DNA from: Gammaproteobacteria bacterium
Lineage (GTDB): Bacteria > Pseudomonadota > Gammaproteobacteria > Steroidobacterales > Steroidobacteraceae
DNA length: 37,113 nt
Direction: 5' to 3'
Assembly: GCA_028870705.1 (NCBI GenBank)
Contig: JAGWPD010000048.1
Location: 1-37,113, forward strand
The notes under the pieces are model-generated. The model did no database searches and was not told the DNA's origin. It saw only the letters and a list, made by a program, of their open reading frames with translations. Each line of letters starts with the position of its first letter. Positions within the stretch are counted from its first letter, which is position 1. Shown here one piece after another: positions 16,466 through 24,600 of the stretch. Made by a program: the position numbers and the translations under genes.

Positions 16466-17867
16466 CGCTCCGACTGTCCTCGTCCGGCTGATAGTGATCG
16501 CGGAACGCGCGCCGGCCCCAAAGGCGCAGCGTCATCCAGTTGGCGAATCCAACCGTGACCGGCGCGATGTGCAGCAGTACATAGAGGAAATAGACCGGCA
16601 CGATGGGCGCCACGTAGGCGCGCTCGCTCTTCGGTACGACCACGAATAGCGCCAGCGCCGCGAGCGCCAGGTAGCTGCCGACCGCGGCCATGAAATATAC
16701 CGGGTTGATCACCCTGATGTCTGGCAGCACGTTGAGCACGAACAGGTTGTCGATGATTGCCGCCAGGCTCACCAGCAGCAAGACGGCGCTGACGATCCGC
16801 AGCAGGTGCAGTCCCAGTGCGACCACGCCCATGTACACGATGAAGTTGTACATTGCGAACGGCGTGCGCCGGCCGATGCGCCACAGCTCGTGAAAGCGCT
16901 GCGTGTACACCCGCAGCAGTCCGAAGTACCAGCCCACGCGCTGCGAGAACCAATGGCCCAGCGAGCTCGGGCCCTCGGTGCTCACCACCAGGCGCCCGTC
17001 GTAGTAGATTCGTTCGCCGTCGCGCAGCAGGATCACCGCATTTTCCAGGTCTTCGGCGTATACCGACAGTGAATGTCGTGCCAGTGCGCTCTCCAGAGCG
17101 TCGCGACGATAGATCGACACTCCAGAGGTGACGCCGAAATCGGCCAGGCTGCGCCGGCCGATCACGAATGCGAGGGCATACTCGAGTGCCTGGAAGCGCC
17201 CCAGAAAACCGTCGCGCTCGATCACCACACGCGGGCATGCGGCTGCGGCGCCCGACAGTTGCAGGTCGGCCACGGCGCGCTCTAGCCCCACGGCACTGCC
17301 TTCGCCGCGCGGGCAGATCCTCACGTCCGGATCGATCACCATGACCGTGGAGATATGCGCCGGCAGCGTCGCCAGCAGGCGGCGCAGCGCAGCCGGCTTG
17401 CGGCGATTCACTTCTTCTTCCAGGCAGCGCCAGCCGGCCTGGCGGAGACGTTGCGCGGTGTTGTCGGTCGATCCGTCGCTGACCAGCCAGATGTGGTCGC
17501 GATAGGGCTGCAGCCGCTCCATGAAGTCGTCGAGCTGGTCGCCGAGATTGTATATCGACGCAACAATCGCGTACGGGCGTGCGCGAGCCGCGCCGGAGTC
17601 GCCGTCGCGCGTCGCCGCAAGGTCGACCGACAGCAGGGACCGATAGCTCCCGACAGGATCAGCCGCCGCCGCGGTATGCCGGCGATGCACGTACAGACGC
17701 AGCCAGAAATCGAGCGCATCGGTGAATACGATCACGCTCGCCAAGCCGATGAGCACGGGCGAGGAGTCGCCAGCGCGCAAATCCGCTGCCGAACATGCAA
17801 TCCAGGCCGTCAGCAATAAGCCGGCGGCCAGCGCTGCGAGCAGCGACCAGGAATGGCCGATCCTCAT
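16371..17867 (-). CDS. membrane glycosyltransferase family 2, processive polysaccharide synthase type
   Basis: 498 aa. Two N-terminal membrane helices (about 7-28 and 37-60) precede a cytoplasmic GT-A domain (95-335), then about four C-terminal helices (340-445). Active-site motifs: VSDGSTDNT (129-137), DPD (179-181, the DxD metal site), TSGVSIYRR (247-254), EDLE (272-275, the base) and QRVGW (309-313). The last corresponds to the Q(Q/R)xRW motif of hyaluronan, cellulose and PNAG synthases, but has Gly instead of the conserved Arg. No PilZ domain is fused. ATG 17867 has GGGA seven bases upstream; an upstream ATG at 17963 would overlap the preceding gene. It is the last gene of a seven-gene operon. 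The acceptor and sugar are unknown. Confidence 0.85.
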   Translation of the reverse strand: MRIGHSWSLLAALAAGLLLTAWIACSAADLRAGDSSPVLIGLASVIVFTDALDFWLRLYVHRRHTAAAADPVGSYRSLLSVDLAATRDGDSGAARARPYAIVASIYNLGDQLDDFMERLQPYRDHIWLVSDGSTDNTAQRLRQAGWRCLEEEVNRRKPAALRRLLATLPAHISTVMVIDPDVRICPRGEGSAVGLERAVADLQLSGAAAACPRVVIERDGFLGRFQALEYALAFVIGRRSLADFGVTSGVSIYRRDALESALARHSLSVYAEDLENAVILLRDGERIYYDGRLVVSTEGPSSLGHWFSQRVGWYFGLLRVYTQRFHELWRIGRRTPFAMYNFIVYMGVVALGLHLLRIVSAVLLLVSLAAIIDNLFVLNVLPDIRVINPVYFMAAVGSYLALAALALFVVVPKSERAYVAPIVPVYFLYVLLHIAPVTVGFANWMTLRLWGRRAFRDHYQPDEDSRSAIVDHPTARSTAVPPSRAPGFRGAARWQAPS

Positions 17868-17916
17868 GCTCGATCCCAGTACGGTGAGTTCTTTGCGCCA
17901 GAGTTGCGCACCCTCG

Positions 17917-20346
17917 TCATAGACGCGCCAGCTGCTCGGTATCCGCCCAGTCGCTGATGGCATTCTCGCCCTCTTCGGCCACGCCCGCCGGGTTCGCCTG
18001 TAGCAGCGTTGCAGCCGTGGGGTCACCCGGATGGGCCGCGGGTGCGGATGCCGGCGCGGGCACAGGTTCAGGCGGTGGCATTTGTGGCAGCACCATCGGG
18101 GGATATGTGTGGCTGCGCAGGCGTTCGAACGCGACCTCTGCGGCAACTGGTGCGGAATAGAAATGCCCCTGACCGAAGCTGCAGCCCATCCGCACCAGAG
18201 CCAGCGCGGTGGCCTGCGTATCGACCAGTTTGGCCACGGCGCGCAGCCCAAGGCTCGAAGCCATCTGCAGAATGGCCACGGTAATCGCGGCGTTCGCGCG
18301 TTCTGAACCGGTCAGGTTGACAATTGGCCGGTCGATCTTTAAGTAGTCGAATGGAAAGCGCCGCAGGTAATTCAGTGAGGAGTTGCCGCTGCCGAAATCA
18401 TCCAGCATGAGTTCGACGCCCATGTCGTGGAGAGACCCCAGCGCCTCGCGCGCAGCACCCGGATTGTTGTCCAGCCCTGATTCGGTAAGCTCGAGTTTGA
18501 GATACCGGGGCGGAATGCGCGCGGCGGCGAGCACCGCCGCTACGCGCTTGCTTAGCCCGGGGTCGGCCAGCGCAGCGGCGGAGAGATTGACGCTGACGTA
18601 GAAATCGGCGTTGGCGTGCAGGCGTTGGCGCCACGCAGCGGCAAGTCTGCAGGCGCGCTCGATCACCCAGTGCGTCACCGGCACGATTACGCCGGCTTCT
18701 TCCGCAATGGCCAGGAATTTGTCGGGCGTCAGCACGCCCAGCGCCGGGTGACGCCAGCGCAGCAAGGTCTCGACTCCGACTGCGCGGCCCGCCCGCAGAT
18801 CGACGATCGGCTGGAACACCAGGCCGAATTCGCGCCGGTCGAGTGCGATGTGCAGATCTGCCTCGAGTCCGATCAGGCTCTTCGCGGCGCCACCCATGCC
18901 GGGTGTGTAGGCCACCGACGGCGGTCCCTTCGGCTGCATGGCCGACGATAGTGCTATGTCCGCCTCGCGCAGGGCTTCCTCCGTGCGCTGCAGGCCGGAG
19001 TCGACGCAGGTGAATCCTATCCGGATGCCGATCCGGACGCGGTGCTTGCGCAGCGCGATTGGCGCCTGACATGCGGCTTGCAGATCGCTGACGATGGCGG
19101 GCGCGTCCGCGGCAGATTGCAGCGGACATACCAGCAGCGCCAACTGGTCCGTGCCCCAGCGCGCCAGCACCGATTCCGATCCCGCCAGCGCCTTTTCGAA
19201 GCGCTTTGCCACGTGCAGCAACAGCTCATCACCGGCCGTATGTCCGAGCGTGTCGTTGATGAGCGCGAAGCGGTCGATGTGGATCAGCCCGATGGCAATC
19301 CGTTCGAGATGGCGGGTGCGCATGTCGCGCAAGGCGCGATCCAGCCGGTTCATGAAATGGCGGCGATTTGGCAATCCGGTGGAAGGATCGTGAAAGCGAA
19401 CGTAGTCGAGGCTCCGTTGCAGCGCCGCGTGTTTGTCGATCTCGGTTGCCAGCAACTCGTGGACCGCGCGCAGGCGGGCGCGCGCGTTTGCGAGCGCGGC
19501 CTGCGTGCGAGTCCGTCCGCGCATCAGGTCGTGCACGCCCCAGGCGAGCAGCCACGCCAGCACGCCGATCAGGCCGCCTCCGGTGGCGAGAGTCCGGGCC
19601 GGATACCAGCCGGCGCGCGGCCGGATCGCCAGCTCCAGATCTGCGGAGTTCGCACCCGCTGCGCGCGACGCGGGCGCATGAATCACAGCGCTCACGGCGC
19701 CGGCGAGTTCGCCGCGACTGGAGTGGAACAACCGGTTGTCATGGGCGGGCGCCAGCCGCTGGACCAATTCGAAATCGTAGCCTTCACGCACAAGCAGCCC
19801 GAAACGCGCCCGCAGCAGTAGTGCATCCAGGTCTTCGTAACTCACCACCAGCGCCCGTGGTGTAGCGGCAGCGTGCGGGTCCGGCAGGCCAATGGGCGCC
19901 TGCGCGGCAACGAACCACTGGCTGCCATAGCGCACCGGACCAAACAACTCGGCCGCCACCTGGCCATCGGCGCCACGCCGCGTCCAATCGCCGGCCAGGG
20001 TGCGGCTCACGGAAGGGTCCGAATCACCCGTGCGAAGTACCAGGCCAGCGTCCGTCATCCAGAAGGAATTGCGATGCGGGGCCACGGACACCAGCGGCAC
20101 GCCGTTGGCTGCGGCTACGCTGGCCACGCGCCGCGACTCGGCACGTGCCGCGGTGACGAGCTTCTGCATCTCAATTTCAATGAGGCGCGCATGGCCAGCC
20201 ACCATGTCTTGCGCGGCCACCCGCAGCCCGGCGGCACGTTGCTGCATACTGAGGGCCAGCAGCCGTGCACCCGCGAGCAGCACCACGGCCGCCACGACCA
20301 TTGCTGGCAGCCAGTCCGATGCGTGTCTGCGGTCGCTCGCCCTCAT
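17917..20346 (-). CDS. membrane GGDEF-EAL protein with degenerate motifs, probable c-di-GMP receptor
   Basis: 809 aa. A transmembrane helix (12-33), a periplasmic sensor region (34-253) and a second helix (254-274) precede a GGDEF domain (about 310-470) and an EAL domain (about 490-745), then a Pro/Ala-rich tail. The GGDEF signature reads GTDQL (398-402), so cyclase activity is unlikely. In the EAL domain, ETL (526-528), Asn587, Glu619, Asp649-Asp650, Lys670 and Gln726 are retained, but the AEGVET loop reads AKLVDT (705-710), losing two conserved acidic residues of the catalytic loop. It probably binds c-di-GMP without hydrolysing it, like LapD or FimX. ATG 20346 overlaps the upstream stop by one base (TGATG); a GTG at 20349 is also in frame. 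Confidence 0.85.
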   Translation of the reverse strand: MRASDRRHASDWLPAMVVAAVVLLAGARLLALSMQQRAAGLRVAAQDMVAGHARLIEIEMQKLVTAARAESRRVASVAAANGVPLVSVAPHRNSFWMTDAGLVLRTGDSDPSVSRTLAGDWTRRGADGQVAAELFGPVRYGSQWFVAAQAPIGLPDPHAAATPRALVVSYEDLDALLLRARFGLLVREGYDFELVQRLAPAHDNRLFHSSRGELAGAVSAVIHAPASRAAGANSADLELAIRPRAGWYPARTLATGGGLIGVLAWLLAWGVHDLMRGRTRTQAALANARARLRAVHELLATEIDKHAALQRSLDYVRFHDPSTGLPNRRHFMNRLDRALRDMRTRHLERIAIGLIHIDRFALINDTLGHTAGDELLLHVAKRFEKALAGSESVLARWGTDQLALLVCPLQSAADAPAIVSDLQAACQAPIALRKHRVRIGIRIGFTCVDSGLQRTEEALREADIALSSAMQPKGPPSVAYTPGMGGAAKSLIGLEADLHIALDRREFGLVFQPIVDLRAGRAVGVETLLRWRHPALGVLTPDKFLAIAEEAGVIVPVTHWVIERACRLAAAWRQRLHANADFYVSVNLSAAALADPGLSKRVAAVLAAARIPPRYLKLELTESGLDNNPGAAREALGSLHDMGVELMLDDFGSGNSSLNYLRRFPFDYLKIDRPIVNLTGSERANAAITVAILQMASSLGLRAVAKLVDTQATALALVRMGCSFGQGHFYSAPVAAEVAFERLRSHTYPPMVLPQMPPPEPVPAPASAPAAHPGDPTAATLLQANPAGVAEEGENAISDWADTEQLARL

Positions 20347-21173
20347 CACGGTGGAGCGTAGTCACGCAGCGTGAGAATGCAGTTCAACGTGATCGAAGCG
20401 CGGCGCGTCCCAGCCACATTCTGGTAATCGCCAATCACCAGCCAGGTCGCGCGTCCTACGGATCGGCCCAGGCCGACATAGCCCTCTGTGAGCGAGGCAC
20501 CGGGCACCAGTTTCTGCCCGACCAGGTCTACGACGGCTGGCGCCGCCGGGCCCCACACAACACCCGCCATGCCACGGCGATGGTTGTCATTGTAGTCGAG
20601 GCGCAATGAGGAGAGTCGCGTGCCAAGATTGCCCCCGGCCGAGCGGGCGTAGGACGCGGTGGCCGACAGATTCGGCGTGGCCAGAATGGACAGGCTTGCC
20701 TTGGGCAGGTGGCCGTGGCTCGTGTCGATATCGATGCGGCGCTCCTCGACCTGCAGCGTCACTCGCGGCGCCAGTGAGCCAGACGCACCGGCCGCCAGCA
20801 ATGAATAGTCGAATGGGCGCGTGCCGATTCCGCCGGCCCCCCGGCGAACCTCCGCGTACAGGTGCAAGCGGCGCTGGCCCTGTCCCAGGCCGATGGAACC
20901 ACTGAGCGTGCCCGCGGTCCAGTGGGCGTTTGCAAACTGCTGGTACTCGGCGCCGACGCCCAGCACTCGATCGCCGCTGAATTGCTGGATCCATGTCGCG
21001 GAGCCTCCGCTGCCGCTGGCGCTGCTCCCGCTGGGGTCGCCCGACAGCGTCGACCCGTCCGTGCTCAGCGCCAGGCGCTCTCCAGCGTGGGCGGTCGCTT
21101 GCGCATCGGCCATTGCGCATGCGCAGCAGCCGGCAACCCAGACCAGGCCGAGCAGCTGCGCCCCGGCCCTCAC
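20346..21173 (-). CDS. predicted outer-membrane beta-barrel protein, unrecognised family
   Basis: 275 aa. GTG 21173 overlaps the upstream stop (GTGA) and gives a signal peptide with a hydrophobic core (about 5-20). A low-complexity Ser/Gly/Asp stretch (37-60) follows, then about ten alternating amphipathic strands such as RRLHLYAEVRR, VTLQVEERRIDI, SSLRLDYNDN and RATWLVIGDY, with aromatic girdle residues and short Gly/Asn turns. This pattern fits a small outer-membrane barrel. By position between a periplasmic beta-helix protein and a membrane synthase it could be the export pore, in the place that AlgE or PgaA takes in other systems. I do not recognise the family, and the protein is smaller than those pores. 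Confidence 0.6.
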   Translation of the reverse strand: MRAGAQLLGLVWVAGCCACAMADAQATAHAGERLALSTDGSTLSGDPSGSSASGSGGSATWIQQFSGDRVLGVGAEYQQFANAHWTAGTLSGSIGLGQGQRRLHLYAEVRRGAGGIGTRPFDYSLLAAGASGSLAPRVTLQVEERRIDIDTSHGHLPKASLSILATPNLSATASYARSAGGNLGTRLSSLRLDYNDNHRRGMAGVVWGPAAPAVVDLVGQKLVPGASLTEGYVGLGRSVGRATWLVIGDYQNVAGTRRASITLNCILTLRDYAPP

Positions 21174-22564
21174 GGCCGACCCACCGTTGCAGTCAGCCCG
21201 GCCGTTGTCTGGTCGATCGCGGGCGCCATCTCCGCCGGCAGGAATGCGATGACGTAAAGCGGCATGTCTTCGCCCGGCAGTGGTACCGCCGAGCTGGTCA
21301 CCTGGTAGGTGCGCCGTGCGACCACCACGTGCATCTTGCGGCGGCCACTCAGCCCAGGATCCCACCAGCGCGGCTCGCTGGCGCCCTCCGGCGCCAGCGA
21401 TGCCACGGTCGCTCCGACTTCAGCCCCGGCCAAGATCGCACGCGCAGCCTTGTTCAGCGCCAACACGCGACCCTGCGCGTCGGCAATCAGTGCCGCATGC
21501 TCGGCCACGTCCAGCGCCGAACGCATGCACAGTGCCTCGGTCGTGTCGTTGATCAGTGCCAGAGCCAGGCGACGCCCGTTGTACGCTATGTGCTGCACGC
21601 GCACTTCCGCCGCGACCAGGGCATCCTGCAGACGCACCATGCACAGTCGCTCCGTGCCACCAACCCCGTTGACGAGGCGTTCAACGGGCTCGGGGTAGGA
21701 AAAAGTCAGTGCCTTGAACAAGTCGCGACCGACAACCGTTTCGTCATTGGCGAAGAATCGGGTCAGCGCGCCGGCGCTCACGCACAGGACCTCATGGGTG
21801 TCTGCATCCAGCAGCACCGCCGGCAGCGGCAGCCCTTCGACCAGCGCGGACCACAGTCCCTGGCTGCGCACCGCCTCGGCGCGGGTCGCAGCCACCTGCG
21901 CCAGCAGTCGCTCGAACAGGTTGCCGAGGTACTCCGCCGCCACCGCGCAGGCGAATACCATGACGATGAACACCTCGAGCAACACCACGAAGTAGGCCGA
22001 TGGCGCGTAGAAGCTGGCAAAGGACGGATTGACTCTCGCACCTGTCCGGCCGAGAAACGCGCCCAGCCAGGCCACCACACCTCCTGGCAGCACGGCATAC
22101 CAGCGCAATTCCGGCGCCTGCGCCGCTGCCACGAGCGCCACGATGACGGCGGCCAGGGCCGCCATCAGGTATGGGTGCCAGCGGGACAGGAAAATGGAAC
22201 CGATGACCGGCAGAGCGAACGCAAACAGCAGCACCGGGTTCTGCAGTCCGCCAGCATGTTGCCAGATGAATGCGACCGAGATGACGCCGAGCGCGTGCAG
22301 GGCGGAAAGTGACCACATGCGACCGGCCGGATTGCGGCTCGGGCGTCTCGACAGGCCGGCAAACCCGAAGTGAATTGCGCTCAGCGCCAGAAATCCCAGC
22401 GTGGCGGCGTAGTAATCGATCACTACGCTGCTCAGCAACCACGGCACCGCGACTGCGAGCAGTATGGTTGACAAGGTGAGCAGCCAGGTATCTTCCAGGG
22501 GATGTGTCCGCGGATCCTGCCAGCGGAGCGCCGGCAACAGCTGCGTCGGGGACCGCTCATTCAC
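21170..22564 (-). CDS. membrane protein with N-terminal helices and two PAS-like domains
   Basis: 464 aa. About six or seven transmembrane helices (24-212) form a MASE-like input module. A helical linker (213-237) leads to a PAS domain (about 240-345, starting LVEGLPLPAVLLDADT) and a second PAS-like domain (about 350-445, ALIADAQGRVLALNKAARAIL). There is no histidine kinase, GGDEF, EAL or phosphatase domain, so it has no recognised output; it may signal by direct contact with the synthase or with the GGDEF-EAL protein. PelD has a comparable helices-plus-sensor-domain design, but this protein lacks the GGDEF part. GTG 22564 is preceded by AAGGAG (ten bases) and overlaps the upstream gene by eight bases. 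Confidence 0.75.
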   Translation of the reverse strand: MNERSPTQLLPALRWQDPRTHPLEDTWLLTLSTILLAVAVPWLLSSVVIDYYAATLGFLALSAIHFGFAGLSRRPSRNPAGRMWSLSALHALGVISVAFIWQHAGGLQNPVLLFAFALPVIGSIFLSRWHPYLMAALAAVIVALVAAAQAPELRWYAVLPGGVVAWLGAFLGRTGARVNPSFASFYAPSAYFVVLLEVFIVMVFACAVAAEYLGNLFERLLAQVAATRAEAVRSQGLWSALVEGLPLPAVLLDADTHEVLCVSAGALTRFFANDETVVGRDLFKALTFSYPEPVERLVNGVGGTERLCMVRLQDALVAAEVRVQHIAYNGRRLALALINDTTEALCMRSALDVAEHAALIADAQGRVLALNKAARAILAGAEVGATVASLAPEGASEPRWWDPGLSGRRKMHVVVARRTYQVTSSAVPLPGEDMPLYVIAFLPAEMAPAIDQTTAGLTATVGRP

Positions 22565-23816
22565 CGCGTGCCAGCTCCTTGCCCGCGACCGGATCGGAAG
22601 CGACCTGCAGCGTATCGGCACGGAAGTTGTTGCCTTCCAGCACCGGCTGCGCTCGCACGGTCTGCCGGCCGGCCGCGCTGAAGTCCAGTACGTGCAGCGC
22701 GTAGCCATGCGGGCGCAGCACCTGGTTGTGCCGCAGAATCGGTGAGTCACCGATGACGTCGATGCCGTGGTACGCGGGCTCGACGATGGTGTTGTCGGTG
22801 GCAGTGCCGGGATGACCCGCCTCGCCGAGCACGAATGCAATGCCATAGCCGCAGCCGATCACGCGGTTGCCGCGCACCAGCGCATCCGGCGAGTCGCGCA
22901 GCATGATGGCGTAGGCGCTCAGCTGATTGAAGTCATTGTCGTCGATGCTGACGCCGCGTGCGTTCTCTGCGACTACGCCCATCGTCGCGGCGCCGCTGAC
23001 GTGATTGCCGTGGATAACCGCGCCCGCGCCAACTACGTGCACTGCGGCATCCGGCGCATTGGCGGTGAAGTCGTTGCGTTCAATCACGATCGCTATGTTG
23101 CCCGCGACCACACCGGCGTGATTGGCGGTGAAGTGGTTCTGGCGTACATTGATGGCGGGGCTGCCGGCGTCCGCGGCGGCGCGTACCGCCCACAGTCCTG
23201 CACCGCGCGCGCCGATGAAGCTGTTGCCCGTGACCACCGCGGTGCCGCTGGGCGCGGCGAAGCGCACGCCGATGCGGTCATTGGCGAAGCGATTGTTCTC
23301 GATCAGGACGTCGCTGGCGTTTGCAGCCACGTCGACGCCCACATCGCAGGATTCAACGGTGGTCGATTGCAGGTGAAAGTGCGCGGACCGCAGCTGCACG
23401 GCGGCCGCGGGACAATTGCGGAGCACCAGACCTGCAAGCGATGCGTTCGCTCCAGTGACGTCGAACACCGGGCCGCTGGTGAGCGCCTGCGCGTCAATCT
23501 CGGCGCCAGGCGGGTCGGAGACGATCCGCACGCCGTGCGAATTCAACAGCGGCGGCAGGGCCGTGCGCAGCACGATGCGCGGGGTCTTGATGACCACGTT
23601 CGCCTGGCCATTGGCCGCGGCTACGACGAACAGCGCCTCCCGCAGCGTACCCGGACCGATATCGTCCGGGCTGGTGACATTCACGTTCAGGCCCGCTGGC
23701 CCGGCAACGATCAGTTTGGGGATCTCGCTGGAATGGCGCGGGCGGCCGATTACCGCCAGTAGCCCGAGCAGCAGGGGCAAGCCGAAGGCGACCGCAATTC
23801 GTGCGCCCTTGTTCAT
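22557..23816 (-). CDS. secreted right-handed parallel beta-helix protein
   Basis: 419 aa. An N-terminal hydrophobic segment (about 7-24) is an uncleaved anchor or signal peptide. The rest is built of about twelve turns of 20-25 residues with Asn/Asp ladders, for example VLIENNRFANDRIGV, NVRQNHFTANHAGV and VSIDDNDFNQLSAY; this is the NosD/pectate-lyase-like beta helix. In alginate systems a beta-helix protein (AlgG) epimerises the polymer in the periplasm, and others are lyases. No obvious catalytic DPHD motif of AlgG-type epimerases is visible, so the role could be guidance of the nascent chain or cleavage. The ribosome-binding site GAGGG is six bases before ATG 23816; only one base separates it from the methyltransferase stop. 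Confidence 0.8.
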   Translation of the reverse strand: MNKGARIAVAFGLPLLLGLLAVIGRPRHSSEIPKLIVAGPAGLNVNVTSPDDIGPGTLREALFVVAAANGQANVVIKTPRIVLRTALPPLLNSHGVRIVSDPPGAEIDAQALTSGPVFDVTGANASLAGLVLRNCPAAAVQLRSAHFHLQSTTVESCDVGVDVAANASDVLIENNRFANDRIGVRFAAPSGTAVVTGNSFIGARGAGLWAVRAAADAGSPAINVRQNHFTANHAGVVAGNIAIVIERNDFTANAPDAAVHVVGAGAVIHGNHVSGAATMGVVAENARGVSIDDNDFNQLSAYAIMLRDSPDALVRGNRVIGCGYGIAFVLGEAGHPGTATDNTIVEPAYHGIDVIGDSPILRHNQVLRPHGYALHVLDFSAAGRQTVRAQPVLEGNNFRADTLQVASDPVAGKELARGE

Positions 23817-23817
23817 G

Positions 23818-24600
23818 TCAACCCTCGTCGCGTTGCAGGATGAAGACCATGTGCCATGACTGCCCGACCGCCCGGCGGCCGAGGGCTGCGTCGATCGGGA
23901 TCGACAATGCCGTTGCGAGTGCGAGCGCTACAGTGCGCAGGTGCCGCGACAGGCGCGGCAGGTACGGCAGCACCCAGATCCTGAAAGGCGCCGGGTCGAC
24001 CCCAGCGGTTGCCCGGACGCGCAGGCCGCAGTCAGTGAACAGCCGAAAATAAGTCGTGCGCGGGCGTGCCCGGAAGACCGGGTTGTCGCAGCGGCTGGTA
24101 GCCCGATGCGGCGCGGCCTCGAGCAGGATCATTGTCCCGTGGTCGGCGAGGTGAGCGGCCATGCGTTGCACGGCGGCGCGCAGCGCGCGCGGGTCGAGTA
24201 TGTGCTGCAGAACCGTGACACCAAGTACGACATCGAACCGCTCGCCCATTTCCATCGCGGACAGATCCTGCACTGCAAATCGACATTTGCGCGCAACGCC
24301 TTCGAGGCCAGCCAGCCGGCCGGCCATGGCTATCATGGTGGGGCTGAAATCTATGCCGGTGACGTCGGCCCCGCGCGCAGCCAGCCTGCGGCTCCAGCGG
24401 CCGGTGCCGCAGCCGACGTCGAGGACCCGGGTGCCGCGGGGCAGCCGCAGCCACGGCTCGAGGGCCCGATGCTGGCTGCGGTGAATCGCCCGGTTGTAGA
24501 ACTCGGGCATGCCGTACGAGCAGACGGCAGCGAGACCTTCGCCCTCGGCAGCAAATCGCCGGGCGCGCCATTCCCAGTACCGGGGTGGGGCGGCCGTCAT
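23818..24600 (-). CDS. class I SAM-dependent methyltransferase
   Basis: 260 aa. Motif I is VLDVGCGTGRW (59-69), followed by VTGIDFSP (motif II) and FDVVLGVTVLQHI (motif IV), the standard order of a class I Rossmann methyltransferase. The C-terminal 60 residues are hydrophobic and basic (ALALATALSIPIDAALGRR) and may touch the membrane. The substrate may be a lipid carrier, a sugar or a small molecule made with the radical SAM protein; none is shown. ATG 24600 overlaps the radical SAM stop in an ATGA junction, so coupled translation is likely. Confidence 0.82.
   Translation of the reverse strand: MTAAPPRYWEWRARRFAAEGEGLAAVCSYGMPEFYNRAIHRSQHRALEPWLRLPRGTRVLDVGCGTGRWSRRLAARGADVTGIDFSPTMIAMAGRLAGLEGVARKCRFAVQDLSAMEMGERFDVVLGVTVLQHILDPRALRAAVQRMAAHLADHGTMILLEAAPHRATSRCDNPVFRARPRTTYFRLFTDCGLRVRATAGVDPAPFRIWVLPYLPRLSRHLRTVALALATALSIPIDAALGRRAVGQSWHMVFILQRDEG

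Noticed and set aside
19000-19260. The GGDEF domain of the dual-domain protein as an active cyclase
   Set aside because: The signature is GTDQL; both the second Gly and the Glu needed for catalysis are replaced.
20993-22312. A 439-codon plus-strand frame opposite the barrel and PAS genes
   Set aside because: No domain and no ribosome-binding site. The minus-strand genes have coupled starts and clear membrane and PAS features.
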